Under the pieces are notes generated by a model, which was not told the DNA's origin, did no database searches, and saw only the letters and a program-made list of their open reading frames with translations. From Burkholderia sp. TSV86 (GTDB lineage Bacteria; Pseudomonadota; Gammaproteobacteria; Burkholderiales; Burkholderiaceae): 57,092 nt of DNA. A program made the position numbers and the translations under genes. The DNA lies in contig NZ_LOWB01000036.1 in assembly GCF_001522865.1 (NCBI RefSeq), forward strand, positions 1-57,092, in the 5' to 3' direction. Of this stretch, positions 29,005 through 38,203 are shown piece after piece; position 1 is the first letter of the stretch, and each line of letters starts with the position of its first letter.

Positions 29005-30942
29005 ATGCAGAAACACGCGCCGATGACCGACCGGATTCGTCCGCCTCTATCCCACCCGTGGACGGCGGCCATCGCCGCCGCGCTGCTCGCCGTTACCGCC
29101 GGATGCGCGAGGCCGCCCGGCGCAGACGCGCCGCGCACGCCGCAGGCTGCCGCCGATACGCCCGCGTCCGCACCGCCGGGCGAGTTGTCGAGCTGGGTTG
29201 ACAAGCCGGGCTGGACCGCCCAGCGCGACATGATCGCCGCGCCTTTGCCGCTCGCCGCTCAGGCGGGCGAAGAGATGCTGAAGGCAGGCGGCACTGCCGT
29301 CGACGCGGCCATCGCCGCGCAGATGGTGCTGACGCTGATCGAGCCGCAAGCATCGGGCATCGGCGGCGGCGCGTTCCTGCTGCATTCGGACGGCAAGACG
29401 CTCGAAGCTTACGACGGCCGCGAAACCGCGCCCGCGACGGCGGGTGCAACAGCGGCGGCGCCCGCGACAGCGAGCAGCGCGCGCCGCCACGCGCCCGGCG
29501 GTATCCCGCCCGCGCCCAGCCCAGGCGGAGCCGGCGAGCACGCCGGCCCGGCCGACCTCGGCGGCCGCGCGGTTGGCGTGCCGGGCGTGCTGCGCATGCT
29601 CGAACTCGCGCACCGCGCGCACGGCAAACTGCCGTGGAGCCGGCTGCTGCAGCCCGCGATCCGGCTCGCCGAGCACGGTTTCCCGCTCGGCCCGAGGCTC
29701 GCGGCGGCGATCGCCGGCGATCCGTCGCTCGCGAACGATCCGGCCGCGCGCGCGTACTTCCTCGACAAAAACGGCAAGCCGCTGGCTGCCGGCACCATGC
29801 TGAAGAACCCGGCGCTCGCGGCAACGCTGCGACTCATCGCCGCACACGGCGCGAATGCGTTCTATACCGGCGCCATTGCCCGCGATATCGTCGCGAAAGT
29901 CCGCCAGGCGCCGAATTCGGGCGGGCTCACGATGCAGGATCTCGCGCGCTACCGTGCGAAGGTGCGCGCGCCGCTTTGCACCGACTACCGGAAATGGACC
30001 GTCTGCGGCATGCCGCCGCCGTCGGCGGGCGGCCTCGTCGTCGCGCAAATGCTCGGCGTGTTCGAGGCGCTGCCGGACTGGCTGCAGATCGGCGCGCAAA
30101 AGCCGGTGCGCGGCGCGAGCGGCTACGAGCCGACGCCGTTTGCCGTCCACCTGTTCAGCGAAGCGGGCCGGCTCGCCTATGCCGATCGCGCGCAATACGT
30201 CGCCGATCCCGATTTCGTCGCCCCGCCCGCGCCCGGCTGGGCGAGCCTCGTCGACAAGCGCTACGTCGCGGCGCGCGCGCACATGATCGGCGACGCGAGC
30301 ATCGGGCACGCCGACGCCGGCTCGCCGCCGGGCGCGCCGCTCGCGTTCGCCGACGGCCGCGGCACGGAGGAGCCGCCGCCGGCCTCGCCGATCGTGGCCA
30401 TCGACCGCTACGGCAACGCGCTCGCGATGACGTCCAGCCTCGGCGGGCGCTTCGGCTCACGACTGATGGTGCGCGGCATGCTGCTCAACAACGAGCTGGT
30501 GAACTTCTCGCCCGCCTCCGGCGAGGCCGGCAAGCCCGTCGCGAACCGCATGCAGCCGGGCAAGCGTGCACGCTCGACGCTTGCGCCCGTGCTCGTGTTC
30601 GAGAAGAGCACGCAGCGGCTGATGATGGCGCTGGGCTCGGCGGGCGGCGCATCGGCCGCGAACTACGTCGCGAAGACCCTCATCGGCATGACGGACTGGG
30701 GAATGACGGTCCAGCAGGCAATCGCACTGCCGAACTTCGGCTCGCGCAACGGCCCGACCGAGCTTGAGCAGGCGCGCGTGCCGGATGAACTCGCGCAAGC
30801 CTTGAGAGGACGCGGGCACGACGTGCGGTTCGTCGACGCCCGATCCGGCCTGCTGGGCATTCAGCGGATCAACGTCGGCGGGCAATCGGTGTGGTTCGGC
30901 GGCGCGGACCCGCGCCAGGACGGCATCGTCATGGGAGACTAA
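29005..30942 (+). CDS. Gamma-glutamyltransferase family protein lacking the catalytic threonine
   Basis: A 645-residue GGT-family lipoprotein (lipobox LAVTAGC near 28-34). The large-chain part has YDGRETAP, with the Arg that holds the gamma-glutamyl group. An Ala/Pro-rich insertion of about 45 residues follows. Where active GGTs have T(T/S)H before the FSVVD strand, this protein has PASPIVAID, so Ala460 replaces the nucleophile that also drives self-cleavage. Other pocket residues differ too: SLGGRFG for the N-containing loop, LLNNELVNF for NNQxxDF, RARSTLAP for the SS pair and SAGGAS for PGGS. The chain is otherwise complete. Starts at 29005 or 29023 are both possible. 112 bases separate it from the GntR gene. 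Confidence 0.85.
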   Translation: MQKHAPMTDRIRPPLSHPWTAAIAAALLAVTAGCARPPGADAPRTPQAAADTPASAPPGELSSWVDKPGWTAQRDMIAAPLPLAAQAGEEMLKAGGTAVDAAIAAQMVLTLIEPQASGIGGGAFLLHSDGKTLEAYDGRETAPATAGATAAAPATASSARRHAPGGIPPAPSPGGAGEHAGPADLGGRAVGVPGVLRMLELAHRAHGKLPWSRLLQPAIRLAEHGFPLGPRLAAAIAGDPSLANDPAARAYFLDKNGKPLAAGTMLKNPALAATLRLIAAHGANAFYTGAIARDIVAKVRQAPNSGGLTMQDLARYRAKVRAPLCTDYRKWTVCGMPPPSAGGLVVAQMLGVFEALPDWLQIGAQKPVRGASGYEPTPFAVHLFSEAGRLAYADRAQYVADPDFVAPPAPGWASLVDKRYVAARAHMIGDASIGHADAGSPPGAPLAFADGRGTEEPPPASPIVAIDRYGNALAMTSSLGGRFGSRLMVRGMLLNNELVNFSPASGEAGKPVANRMQPGKRARSTLAPVLVFEKSTQRLMMALGSAGGASAANYVAKTLIGMTDWGMTVQQAIALPNFGSRNGPTELEQARVPDELAQALRGRGHDVRFVDARSGLLGIQRINVGGQSVWFGGADPRQDGIVMGD

Positions 30943-31086
30943 GCGGCGCCGGGCGGACATCGCGGGCGTGGCTGCGCATGCGTTTCGCCGACGGCCAGCC
31001 CGGCTTGCGGTAGGTGCGCAAACCGGCATCGGCAAACCGGCGGCCCGAGCGCGTCCGCCACGCAACACGCCGCCGCGCCGCCCACG

Positions 31087-32127
31087 TCACCCCCGCCCCT
31101 TCCACGGCACGAGCCGGCGCTCGAGCGCACGCATGCCGAGATCGAACCCCCACGCAATCAATCCGATCAGCACGATTCCCATCACGACGACATCGGTGCG
31201 CAAAAAGCTCGACGCGTTGAGCACCAGTTGGCCCAGCCCCGCCGTCGCGGCCACCATCTCGGCGGCAACGAGCGTCGTCCAGCCAAAGCCGATCGCGATC
31301 CGCAGCCCGGTCAGGATCTCGGGCAGCGCCGCGGGCAGCACGACGTGCCGGACGACCTGCGCAAAACTGCCGCCGAGCGAATAAGCCGCGTTGATCTGCT
31401 CGACGGTCGCGCTCTTCACGCCCGCGCGCGCCGCCATCGCGATCGGCGCGAAACAGGCGAGAAAAATCACGACGATTTTCGCGGTCTCGTCGATACCAAA
31501 CCAGATCACGACGAGCGGCAGATACGCGAGCGGCGGCAGCGGCCGATAAAATTCGAGCACCGGATCGAGCAGCCCGCGCGCGATCCGGCTCACGCCCATC
31601 AGGATGCCCGCCGGAACCCCCGCGAGCGCCGCGAGCGCGAACGCGCCGAACACGCGCAGCGCGCTCCAGCCGAGATGCTCGGCGAGCGGCAGGCCGCCCT
31701 GAAGGCGGCCGAGCGACGCGTCGACGAACGCGCGCCAGACAGCCTCGGGCGCCGGTAGAAAGAGCGGCGGCAGCCATTGAAAATGCGTCGCGGCCCACCA
31801 TAGAATCGCCAGCCCGATGACCGAGCCCGCGCTCAGCGCGACGCTCGTGCCTTCGCCCGGCAACCGGTAGCGGCGCCGCGCGCGCGGTGCGCCAAATGCC
31901 GTGCGCGAAGCCGGTGCGGCCGAGCCAGCCGATATGCTCGATCGAACGGCCGATGCGGCCGCCGCCTGCGAGGCCGGCGCATCGGCATGCGGCGCAGATA
32001 ACACGGTTGCGGTTGCGGCGGCCCGCGCTGCCATCCCTTCCACCGCGGCCATTTGCGCAAGCGCGGCTTGCGCCCCCGCGCCCGGGCTTTTCGAATCCGA
32101 ATCCGACACCGCCTGCCGCGCGCTCAT
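31087..32127 (-). CDS. tauC: ABC transporter permease, taurine/alkanesulfonate type (TauC)
   Basis: A 346-residue inner-membrane permease of the SsuC/TauC family. Membrane helices begin near residue 100 ([20 protein letters not shown]) and include the EAA-type loop [31 protein letters not shown]. The first ~90 residues are an unusual Ala/Ser-rich cytoplasmic extension. Its ATG overlaps the ATPase stop (ATGA at 32124-32127), so translation is coupled. Last gene of tauA-tauB-tauC. Confidence 0.9.
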   Translation of the reverse strand: MSARQAVSDSDSKSPGAGAQAALAQMAAVEGMAARAAATATVLSAPHADAPASQAAAASAVRSSISAGSAAPASRTAFGAPRARRRYRLPGEGTSVALSAGSVIGLAILWWAATHFQWLPPLFLPAPEAVWRAFVDASLGRLQGGLPLAEHLGWSALRVFGAFALAALAGVPAGILMGVSRIARGLLDPVLEFYRPLPPLAYLPLVVIWFGIDETAKIVVIFLACFAPIAMAARAGVKSATVEQINAAYSLGGSFAQVVRHVVLPAALPEILTGLRIAIGFGWTTLVAAEMVAATAGLGQLVLNASSFLRTDVVVMGIVLIGLIAWGFDLGMRALERRLVPWKGRG

Positions 32128-32984
32128 CGCGTCCGCTCCATTGCTTCGGCTTCGTCCCCGGCTTCCGGCCGCGCCAATGCGGCCCACGCGTCAGCCCGCC
32201 CCGCTGCCCCGCGCCGATGCAACCGCTCGACGAGCCGCTCGCGCCACGCGATGAACTCCGGCGACGACTTCACCGCGCGCGCGTCGCGCGATTCGACGTA
32301 GCGCCGTGCGAACGGCAGCGTGTCAGTCTCGGCAATGCGCCCCGGTCCGGGCGTCATCACGACGAGCCGCGTCGCAAGAAACAGCGCCTCCTCAATGTCA
32401 TGCGTGATGAAGAACACCGTCTGACGCGTGCGCGCCCATAAATCGAGCACGAGTTCCTGCATCGATTCACGCGTCATGGCATCGAGCGCGCCCATCGGCT
32501 CGTCCATCAGCAGCACGCGCGGCTCGCCCGCAAGCGCGCGCGCGATCCCGACACGCTGCCGCATCCCGCCCGACAGCTCGTAGACGCGCGCGTGCGCATG
32601 GCCTTCGAGGCCAACGAGCGCGAGCATTTCGCGCGCGCGCCGCTCGCGCTCGGTCTTCGCGACACCCCGAAAGCGCAGGCCGAGCGCGACGTTGCCCAGC
32701 ACGTCGAGCCACGGCAGCAGCGCATAGTTCTGGAACACGACGCCGCGATCGGCGCCCGGCCCCGCCACGCGCTCGCCGTCGATCAGCACGTCGCCCGCGC
32801 TCGGCGCGACAAAACCCGCGATGCAGTTGAGCAGCGTCGTCTTCCCGCAGCCGGACGCGCCAAGCGCGACGACGAACTCGCCCGCGTCGATGCGCAGATC
32901 GACATCGGCAAGCGCCTGCGTGCCGCCGCGCCCACGCTCGCCCGGATAGGCCACCGACAGCCGCCGAATCTCGAGCGCGCTCAT
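32124..32984 (-). CDS. tauB: ABC transporter ATP-binding protein (TauB/SsuB-type)
   Basis: A 286-residue ATPase of the nitrate/sulfonate/taurine importers. Walker A is GASGCGKTT, the Q loop [20 protein letters not shown], the signature [16 protein letters not shown] and Walker [13 protein letters not shown], with the switch His in [11 protein letters not shown]. The last ~50 residues ([19 protein letters not shown]...) extend the usual length. It lies 57 bases after tauA and overlaps tauC by four bases. Confidence 0.93.
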   Translation of the reverse strand: MSALEIRRLSVAYPGERGRGGTQALADVDLRIDAGEFVVALGASGCGKTTLLNCIAGFVAPSAGDVLIDGERVAGPGADRGVVFQNYALLPWLDVLGNVALGLRFRGVAKTERERRAREMLALVGLEGHAHARVYELSGGMRQRVGIARALAGEPRVLLMDEPMGALDAMTRESMQELVLDLWARTRQTVFFITHDIEEALFLATRLVVMTPGPGRIAETDTLPFARRYVESRDARAVKSSPEFIAWRERLVERLHRRGAAGRADAWAALARPEAGDEAEAMERTR

Positions 32985-33041
32985 CGTGCCGGCTCCCGTG
33001 CGATCGCGTCGCGCCGACGCGGTGAGTTCGCGCGCCGCATG

Positions 33042-34061
33042 TCAGCGCGCGGCCGCCTGGCGCACGAACGTCGGATCGACGCCCGCCGAATAATCGGACA
33101 GCACGCTCTGGATCGTGTGCTGCGCCTTCAGGAACGCCGCCGTCGCCGCCAGGGATTTCGCCGCGCCCGATTGCGCGCCGCCGCCGAGCCACGCGTTCGA
33201 TGCCTGCTCGGCAAGCGTCGGAAATGCGTACAGCGCGAGGCTTGCCGGCACGTCTTGCGGGTTCGCGCCCGATTCCTTCGCGATCGCCGCGACCTGCGGC
33301 GAGCCCACGCTCCACGCGGCCGGACGCGCGCGATAGTCGGCATCGGCGGCCGCGAGCACCTTGACGAAGCGCGTGACGAACTCCGGATGCTCGCGCGCGA
33401 ATTTGCGATTCACGACGAAGCCGTCGAACGTTGCATTGCCCGTCTGCTTCGCGACCTGTCCGGACGTGACCAGCACGCGGCCGTTCTGCTTGACCTTCGC
33501 GAGCACCGGGTCCCAGATGTAGGTCGCGTCGATGTCACCGCGCGCCCAAGCGGCCGCGACCTCAGGCGGACGCAGATTGAGGATCCTCACGTCGTCCGGA
33601 TTGACGCCCGCGCTTTGCAGCGCGACGAGCGTATGGAAGTGCGACGTCGACACATACGGCACGCCGATCTTCCTGCCCTTGAGCGCCGCGACGCTCGTCA
33701 CGCCGGAGCCGTTGCGCGCCACCAGCGCCTCGGCATCGTTGATGTTGTCCAGAATCCAGAACAGCGAAATATCGACACCTTGCGAGAGCCCCGCCGCGAT
33801 CGGGCTCGACCCCGCCTCGCCCAGTTGCACCGAGCCTGACGCGAGCGCGCGGATCACGTCGGCGCCGCTGCCGAGCTTGCGGAACGTGACCTTGTAGCCG
33901 GTTGCCTTCTCGACTTCGCCGCTCGCCTGCGCATAGCGCCACGGCACCACCATGTCCTGATAGGCAATCACCACGTCGCGCGATTGCGCATGCGCGGCCG
34001 ATATCGACGCGCAGGCCGCGAGCGCGAGCGCGGCGACACGTGCAAGACTGAAACGCTGCAT
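33042..34061 (-). CDS. tauA: Taurine/sulfonate ABC substrate-binding protein (TauA)
   Basis: A 339-residue periplasmic binding protein. Residues 1-25 are a signal peptide (MQRFSLARVAALALAACASI...AHA). The mature protein begins RDVVIAYQDMVVPWRYAQAS, and has the family blocks GSGADVIRALASGSVQLGEAGSS and GRKIGVPYVSTSHFHTLVALQ. It delivers taurine or a related sulfonate to TauBC as a sulfur source. No tauD dioxygenase gene lies in the operon, so desulfonation must be encoded elsewhere. Start ATG 34061 was chosen over the longer frame to 34421, which lacks the signal peptide. Confidence 0.92.
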   Translation of the reverse strand: MQRFSLARVAALALAACASISAAHAQSRDVVIAYQDMVVPWRYAQASGEVEKATGYKVTFRKLGSGADVIRALASGSVQLGEAGSSPIAAGLSQGVDISLFWILDNINDAEALVARNGSGVTSVAALKGRKIGVPYVSTSHFHTLVALQSAGVNPDDVRILNLRPPEVAAAWARGDIDATYIWDPVLAKVKQNGRVLVTSGQVAKQTGNATFDGFVVNRKFAREHPEFVTRFVKVLAAADADYRARPAAWSVGSPQVAAIAKESGANPQDVPASLALYAFPTLAEQASNAWLGGGAQSGAAKSLAATAAFLKAQHTIQSVLSDYSAGVDPTFVRQAAAR

Positions 34062-34516
34062 GACTTCCCTGCTCCTGTTTGAGCCGATTCGGCAAAAAGG
34101 CTTTCGACTATAGAGCGTCTGGCGTGGCGAGGTTCTAATTATTCCTTCGATGCTATTGACGGCGTTGCAGCTTTGCTTTTCATGCGGAACCGGATGGCGT
34201 GCACGATCGGGCCGCGTAAGCCGCGCTTTGGCATCCACGCAGCCGCTGGCTAGGGAGCTTGGCGGTTGCCTGCGGGTGCGGGCGCGCCGGCCGGTTGCGC
34301 AGGCGGCGCGATCTGGCGCATCCGCGCGTCGCACTCCCGCGCGACGCGGCCCCGGCGGCTGGCCAAACGCGCGTTGCGCGGCGTGCCGGGCACCGCTCGC
34401 ACGGCCAAACAAAAACCCCACGTTCCGAAAAACGTGGGGTTCGTCAGCAAACTTGAAAACGACCTTGCCGCGGCTTTTTCCGCGATGAAACGAGCCGATA
34501 CGGCACGCGCTTCAGC
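34062..34516. other. 455-bp gap before tauA, with the lipA terminator
   Basis: A+T-richer sequence at 34100-34150 (minus strand TATAGT at 34112-34107; AATAATTAGAA) is the likely tauA promoter region, perhaps activated by a CysB-type protein; no -35 is clear. The rest, 34160-34400, shows no gene. The lipA terminator is listed separately. Confidence 0.45.
34411..34441 (-). terminator. Rho-independent terminator of lipB-lipA
   Basis: AACCCCACGTT (34414-34424) pairs with AACGTGGGGTT (34431-34441) around a 6-base loop. Read on the minus strand it is followed by TTTTTG. It lies about 75 bases after the lipA stop. On the plus strand the tail is only TT, so it is mainly a minus-strand stop. Confidence 0.88.
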
Positions 34517-35488
34517 TCAAACCACCCCCGCGCCGTGCGCCTGCAGATCCGCGTGATAGCTGGAGCGCACCATCGCGCCCACCGCCGCGTGCGTGAAGCC
34601 CATCTCGTATGCCTGTTCCTCATACATCTTGAACGTATCGGGATGCACGTACTCGCGTACCGGCAGATGGTGATCCGACGGCTGCAAATATTGGCCGATC
34701 GTCAGCATGTCGACATCGTGCTCGCGCAAATCGCGCATCACCTGCAGGATCTCGTCGGCCGTTTCGCCGAGACCAACCATCAAGCCGGACTTCGTCGCGA
34801 CATCCGGATGCAGCGCCTTGAAGTCCTTCAGGAGCTTCAGCGAGTGCGCGTAATCGGAGCCGGGACGCGCTTCCTTGTACAGGCGCGGCACCGTTTCGAG
34901 GTTGTGGTTCATCACGTCGGGCGGCGCCGCGTTCAGAATCGACAGCGCGCGGTCCAGGCGGCCGCGGAAATCGGGCGTCAGGATCTCGATGCGCGTTTCA
35001 GGCGACTGTTCGCGCACTTCGCGGATGCATTCGACGAAATGGCCCGCGCCGCCGTCGCGCAAATCGTCGCGGTCGACGCTCGTGATCACCACATACTTGA
35101 GCTTCAGCGCGGCGATCGTTCGCGCGAGGTTCTTCGGCTCATCGGCGTCGAGCGGATCGGGGCGGCCGTGGCCCACGTCGCAGAACGGACAGCGGCGCGT
35201 GCACTTGTCGCCCATGATCATGAACGTCGCGGTGCCCTTGCCAAAGCATTCGCCGATGTTCGGGCAGCTCGCTTCCTCGCACACCGTGTGCAGATTGTGC
35301 TCGCGCAGGATCGTCTTGATCTCGTTGAAGCGCGAGCTGCCAGTGGCCGCCTTCACGCGGATCCACTCGGGTTTCTTCAGCTTCTCGATCGGCACGATCT
35401 TGATCGGAATGCGCGCCGTCTTCGCCTGCGCCTTCTGCTTGGCGCTCGGATCGTAGGCGGGGGCGGGAGTAGCGGTCGAGTCAGTCAT
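34517..35488 (-). CDS. lipA: Lipoyl synthase
   Basis: A 323-residue radical-SAM enzyme that inserts two sulfurs into octanoyl groups on E2/H-proteins. The auxiliary 4Fe-4S cluster Cys triad is C70, C75, C81 ([12 protein letters not shown]). The radical-SAM triad is C96, C100, C103 (CTRRCPFC). The C-terminal RSSYHA serine that ligates the auxiliary cluster is present. A charged N-terminal extension of ~40 residues precedes the core as in other beta-proteobacteria. It overlaps lipB by eight bases. Confidence 0.97.
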   Translation of the reverse strand: MTDSTATPAPAYDPSAKQKAQAKTARIPIKIVPIEKLKKPEWIRVKAATGSSRFNEIKTILREHNLHTVCEEASCPNIGECFGKGTATFMIMGDKCTRRCPFCDVGHGRPDPLDADEPKNLARTIAALKLKYVVITSVDRDDLRDGGAGHFVECIREVREQSPETRIEILTPDFRGRLDRALSILNAAPPDVMNHNLETVPRLYKEARPGSDYAHSLKLLKDFKALHPDVATKSGLMVGLGETADEILQVMRDLREHDVDMLTIGQYLQPSDHHLPVREYVHPDTFKMYEEQAYEMGFTHAAVGAMVRSSYHADLQAHGAGVV

Positions 35489-36257
35489 TCGATTGTTCCA
35501 TTGCCTGCTGCGGCGGTGAGGCGCCCGGCGTTGCGGCGCCGTCGAGGTTGGCGATCAGGCGGCCGACCAGCGTCTCGGCGACTTCGCGCCAGTTGGCATC
35601 AACGCCGACGCTGGCCATGTCGACGGTTTCGAGCCCCGCATAACCGCACGGATTGATCGAGAGAAACGGGCTCAGCTCCATCTTCACGTTGACGCTCAGG
35701 CCGTGATAGCTGCAGCCGCTGCGAATCTTCAAGCCCAGCGCGGCGATCTTCGCGCCACGATGCGGCCCCGATTCGACGTAGATGCCGGGCGCGCCGGCCT
35801 TGCGGACCGACGCGAGATTATACGCCGCGAGGGTCTCGATCACGGCGTCCTCGATCCGCGACACCAGCGTGCGCACCATCAGCTTGCGCCGCCGCAAGTC
35901 AACCAGCAGATAAGCGACGATCTGCCCCGGCCCGTGATAGGTGATCTGCCCGCCGCGATCGACCTTCACGAGCGGCACGCCGGTATCGGCAACCAGCAAG
36001 TGGGCGGGATCGCCCGCCTGGCCGAGCGTGTAGACGGGCGGATGCTCGACCACCCAGATTTCGTCGCCGGTATCCGGGCCGCGGGATTCGGTGAACGCGC
36101 GCATCGCGTCGAAGCACGCGTCGTAGTGCCGGCGGCCGAGCCAGCGGACGGTGACGGGCAATCCCGACGGGGAACGCAAGACATCGACGGCGGCATCGGG
36201 CGCGAAGAACGCGGTTGACACAAGAGAAGTGGCGGGGACCGGCGGCGGGGCTGACAT
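35481..36257 (-). CDS. lipB: Octanoyl-[acyl-carrier-protein]:protein N-octanoyltransferase
   Basis: A 258-residue LipB that transfers octanoate from ACP to lipoyl domains. Key blocks are [13 protein letters not shown], the glycine-rich [18 protein letters not shown], Lys170 in [11 protein letters not shown] and the acyl-thioester Cys182 in [11 protein letters not shown]. The N-terminus (MSAPPPVP...) starts at 36257; upstream frame to 36332 lacks support. It ends inside the lipA start (ATGACTGA), so the pair is co-translated. Confidence 0.95.
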   Translation of the reverse strand: MSAPPPVPATSLVSTAFFAPDAAVDVLRSPSGLPVTVRWLGRRHYDACFDAMRAFTESRGPDTGDEIWVVEHPPVYTLGQAGDPAHLLVADTGVPLVKVDRGGQITYHGPGQIVAYLLVDLRRRKLMVRTLVSRIEDAVIETLAAYNLASVRKAGAPGIYVESGPHRGAKIAALGLKIRSGCSYHGLSVNVKMELSPFLSINPCGYAGLETVDMASVGVDANWREVAETLVGRLIANLDGAATPGASPPQQAMEQSND

Positions 36258-36376
36258 GGGCGGTAGTTTACCGAAATCCCGCGCATCCCGCCGGCCGCCG
36301 AATGGAACGCGGCGCGGCCACGCACGCAGCAAACGAATCGCGCACGGGCGGGAAGACGAATGAGGGCCGAATCGCG

Positions 36377-36400
36377 CCCTTGCCCTTGCCCTTGCCCTTG
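36377..36400. repeat. Four tandem CCCTTG hexamers
   Basis: CCCTTG occurs four times without interruption at 36377-36400, followed by C6. It lies upstream of lipB and next to the end of the DUF2917 pseudogene. Six-base repeats of this sort are a common variable locus type in the pseudomallei group. Confidence 0.85.
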
Positions 36401-36407
36401 CCCCCCG

Positions 36408-36736
36408 TCAAACCGTGCGCCAGCCGTCCCGAACGAGCGACACCACGCGCGCGGCCAAGCGCGCCAGGCCGGCCACGACCGCCTGCTGCCGCGGCAGCGC
36501 AATCGAAAAGCACGCCTGCGCGCTCACACCGCCGCCGTCCAGCGACAGCCACAGCCGCTCGCCGCGTTTGAGTTTCAGCAATCGCCCGGAAACAGAAAGT
36601 AATCGCGGACGTCGTTGCTGCGCGCCACCCACACGGGCGCGCCGCACACGCTCAGCCGGGTGCTGCGCACGACCTTCATCGGCACGGTCTCGCCCGCCTG
36701 GATTTCGAACGTGATACTTGAGGAAATTTCTCTCAT
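36408..36736 (-). pseudogene. DUF2917 family gene broken by a frameshift
   Basis: From the ATG at 36736 the frame reads 53 residues (MREISSSITFEIQAGETVPM ... APVWVARSNDVRDYFLFPGDC) and then meets TGA near 36581. The next frame continues LKLKRGERLWLSLDGG and on to WRTV at 36408. Joined, the two make a normal DUF2917 protein (the WLTRSxDxxDYxLxxGxxxxLxRG pattern). One base is missing, as in GATTGCTGAAA where GATTGCCTGAAA would be continuous. Function of the family is unknown. It is divergent from a LysR regulator, as is usual for it. A sequencing error is possible. Confidence 0.75.
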
Positions 36737-36837
36737 GACGCGCTCCGCCAAAGCTGCCTGGTTGGCTACAATCGTAGAGTGATCAATGAGTTAGGCAAAA
36801 CGATCGATTTTCACGTACTTGTGAGAAAAATTCGCCA

Positions 36838-37806
36838 ATGAACCTCCGGCAACTGCCGATGCTCAATGCGCTGCGCGTGTTCGAGGCCGCCGCGCGATAC
36901 GAAAGCTTCTCACGCGCGGCCGACGAGCTGTCGGTCACGCACGGCGCGGTGAGCCACCAGATGCGCGCGCTCGAAGCCGAACTCGGCATCGCGCTGTTCG
37001 TGCGCCACGGCAAGCGGCTCACCCTGACGGACGCCGGCAGCCGCTACGCGCAACAAGTGCGCGCCGCGCTGACGATGCTCGCCGATGCCACCCACGCAAT
37101 CCGCGCGCCCAGCCGCAACGGGCGGCTCGTCGTGTCGACGCTGCCGTCATTCGCCGCACGCTGGATCACGCCGCGCATCGGTCCGTTCATCGAGCAGCAT
37201 CCGCAGATCGATCTGGAATTGCGCACGAGCAACGCGCTCGTCGATTTCGCCCGCGACGATGTCGACGTCGCGATCCGCTTCGGTTACGGCAAGTATCCGG
37301 GGCTGCATGTCGAGCCGCTGCTCGACGAGACGTTTTTTCCGGTCTGCGCGCCGACGCTCAATAGCGGCGTGCTGCCCGCAACGCCTGCCGACCTTGCGCG
37401 CTTCCCGCTGCTGCGCTCGGACGACGAGCTATGGCGGCCCTGGTTCGATGCGGCCGGCCTCGACACGTTGACGGAGCCCAAACGCGGCGTGCTTTATCAG
37501 GATTCGTTGAATTTGCTGCAAGCGGCAATCGACGGCCAAGGCATCGCGCTCGTGAGGCGCACGCTCGCGGCACCGGCGCTCGCGCAAGGGCAGATCGTGC
37601 GGTTGTTCGATATTGCCGAGCCGAGCCCGTGGCATTACTTCTTCGTATGCCCGCCGCTACTGGCCCAGACGCCGCGTGTGCAGGCGTTCCGCGCGTGGCT
37701 GTTCGACGAGGCCGCGCGCTTTGACGCGCTATGGCAAACGCTGCAGGCTCGGCATCTGGCCTCCTATGCGGCCGTCAGCGCCGGCGCTGGCGCGCGCGGC
37801 AAGTGA
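36838..37806 (+). CDS. LysR family regulator, GcvA-like
   Basis: A 322-residue LysR-type regulator of the GcvA group. The N-terminal helix-turn-helix is MNLRQLPMLNALRVFEAAARY...SFSRAADELSVTHGAVSHQMRAL. The effector domain has the GcvA-like APTLNSGV and LYQDSLNLLQAAIDGQGIAL blocks. A Glu/Asp-rich ligand domain and the C-terminal ARFDALWQTLQ are complete. It reads away from the DUF2917 pseudogene with ~100 bases between starts, so it probably controls that gene. Target and effector are unknown. Confidence 0.88.
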   Translation: MNLRQLPMLNALRVFEAAARYESFSRAADELSVTHGAVSHQMRALEAELGIALFVRHGKRLTLTDAGSRYAQQVRAALTMLADATHAIRAPSRNGRLVVSTLPSFAARWITPRIGPFIEQHPQIDLELRTSNALVDFARDDVDVAIRFGYGKYPGLHVEPLLDETFFPVCAPTLNSGVLPATPADLARFPLLRSDDELWRPWFDAAGLDTLTEPKRGVLYQDSLNLLQAAIDGQGIALVRRTLAAPALAQGQIVRLFDIAEPSPWHYFFVCPPLLAQTPRVQAFRAWLFDEAARFDALWQTLQARHLASYAAVSAGAGARGK

Positions 37807-37875
37807 TGCGGCCGCGCGAGCGGGCCCAAAAACGGGCCCCAAACAGGCCCGTCATGCGCCAGGCCGCGGCCACGG

Positions 37876-38181
37876 TTAGAGCACAACCTTGACCATCGGA
37901 TGGCCCGTCAGCGCGCGATAAATGTTGTCGAGCTGTTCCTGGCTCGTCGCGCGAACCGTGACGGTGAGGCCCGTATAGTTGCCGCCGCTCGACGCGCGCT
38001 CCTCGATCTTCTCCAGATCGATCTCGTGATCGTGAACGCTGACCACCTTGAAGATCGTGTCCTTGAACTCGGGATGCGCGCGGCCCATGATCTTGATCGG
38101 GAAATCGCACGGGAATTCGAGCAGCGTTTCCTTGGGCGTCTCGATCGCGCCCGTCAGCTCGACGGTTTTGGGTTCGGTCAT
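37876..38181 (-). CDS. DUF493 (YbeD-like) family protein
   Basis: A 101-residue small cytoplasmic protein of the DUF493/YbeD family. The body LLEFPCDFPIKIMGRAHPEFKDTIFKVV and the C-terminal RATSQEQLDNIYRALTGHPMVKVVL are characteristic; the fold is ferredoxin-like and ACT-related. The gene is often found between dacA and lipB in proteobacteria, as here. The role is unknown. The start was set at 38181 (MTEPKTVELTG); 11 further residues are possible. Confidence 0.88.
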   Translation of the reverse strand: MTEPKTVELTGAIETPKETLLEFPCDFPIKIMGRAHPEFKDTIFKVVSVHDHEIDLEKIEERASSGGNYTGLTVTVRATSQEQLDNIYRALTGHPMVKVVL

Positions 38182-38203
38182 GTCGTTTCTCCGTGAAAGC
38201 GCG

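Noticed and set aside
37822..37839. GGGCCC-AAAAAC-GGGCCC stem between the GcvA-like gene and DUF493
   Set aside because: Short stem of self-complementary GGGCCC with no T-run on either strand; not enough to call a terminator.
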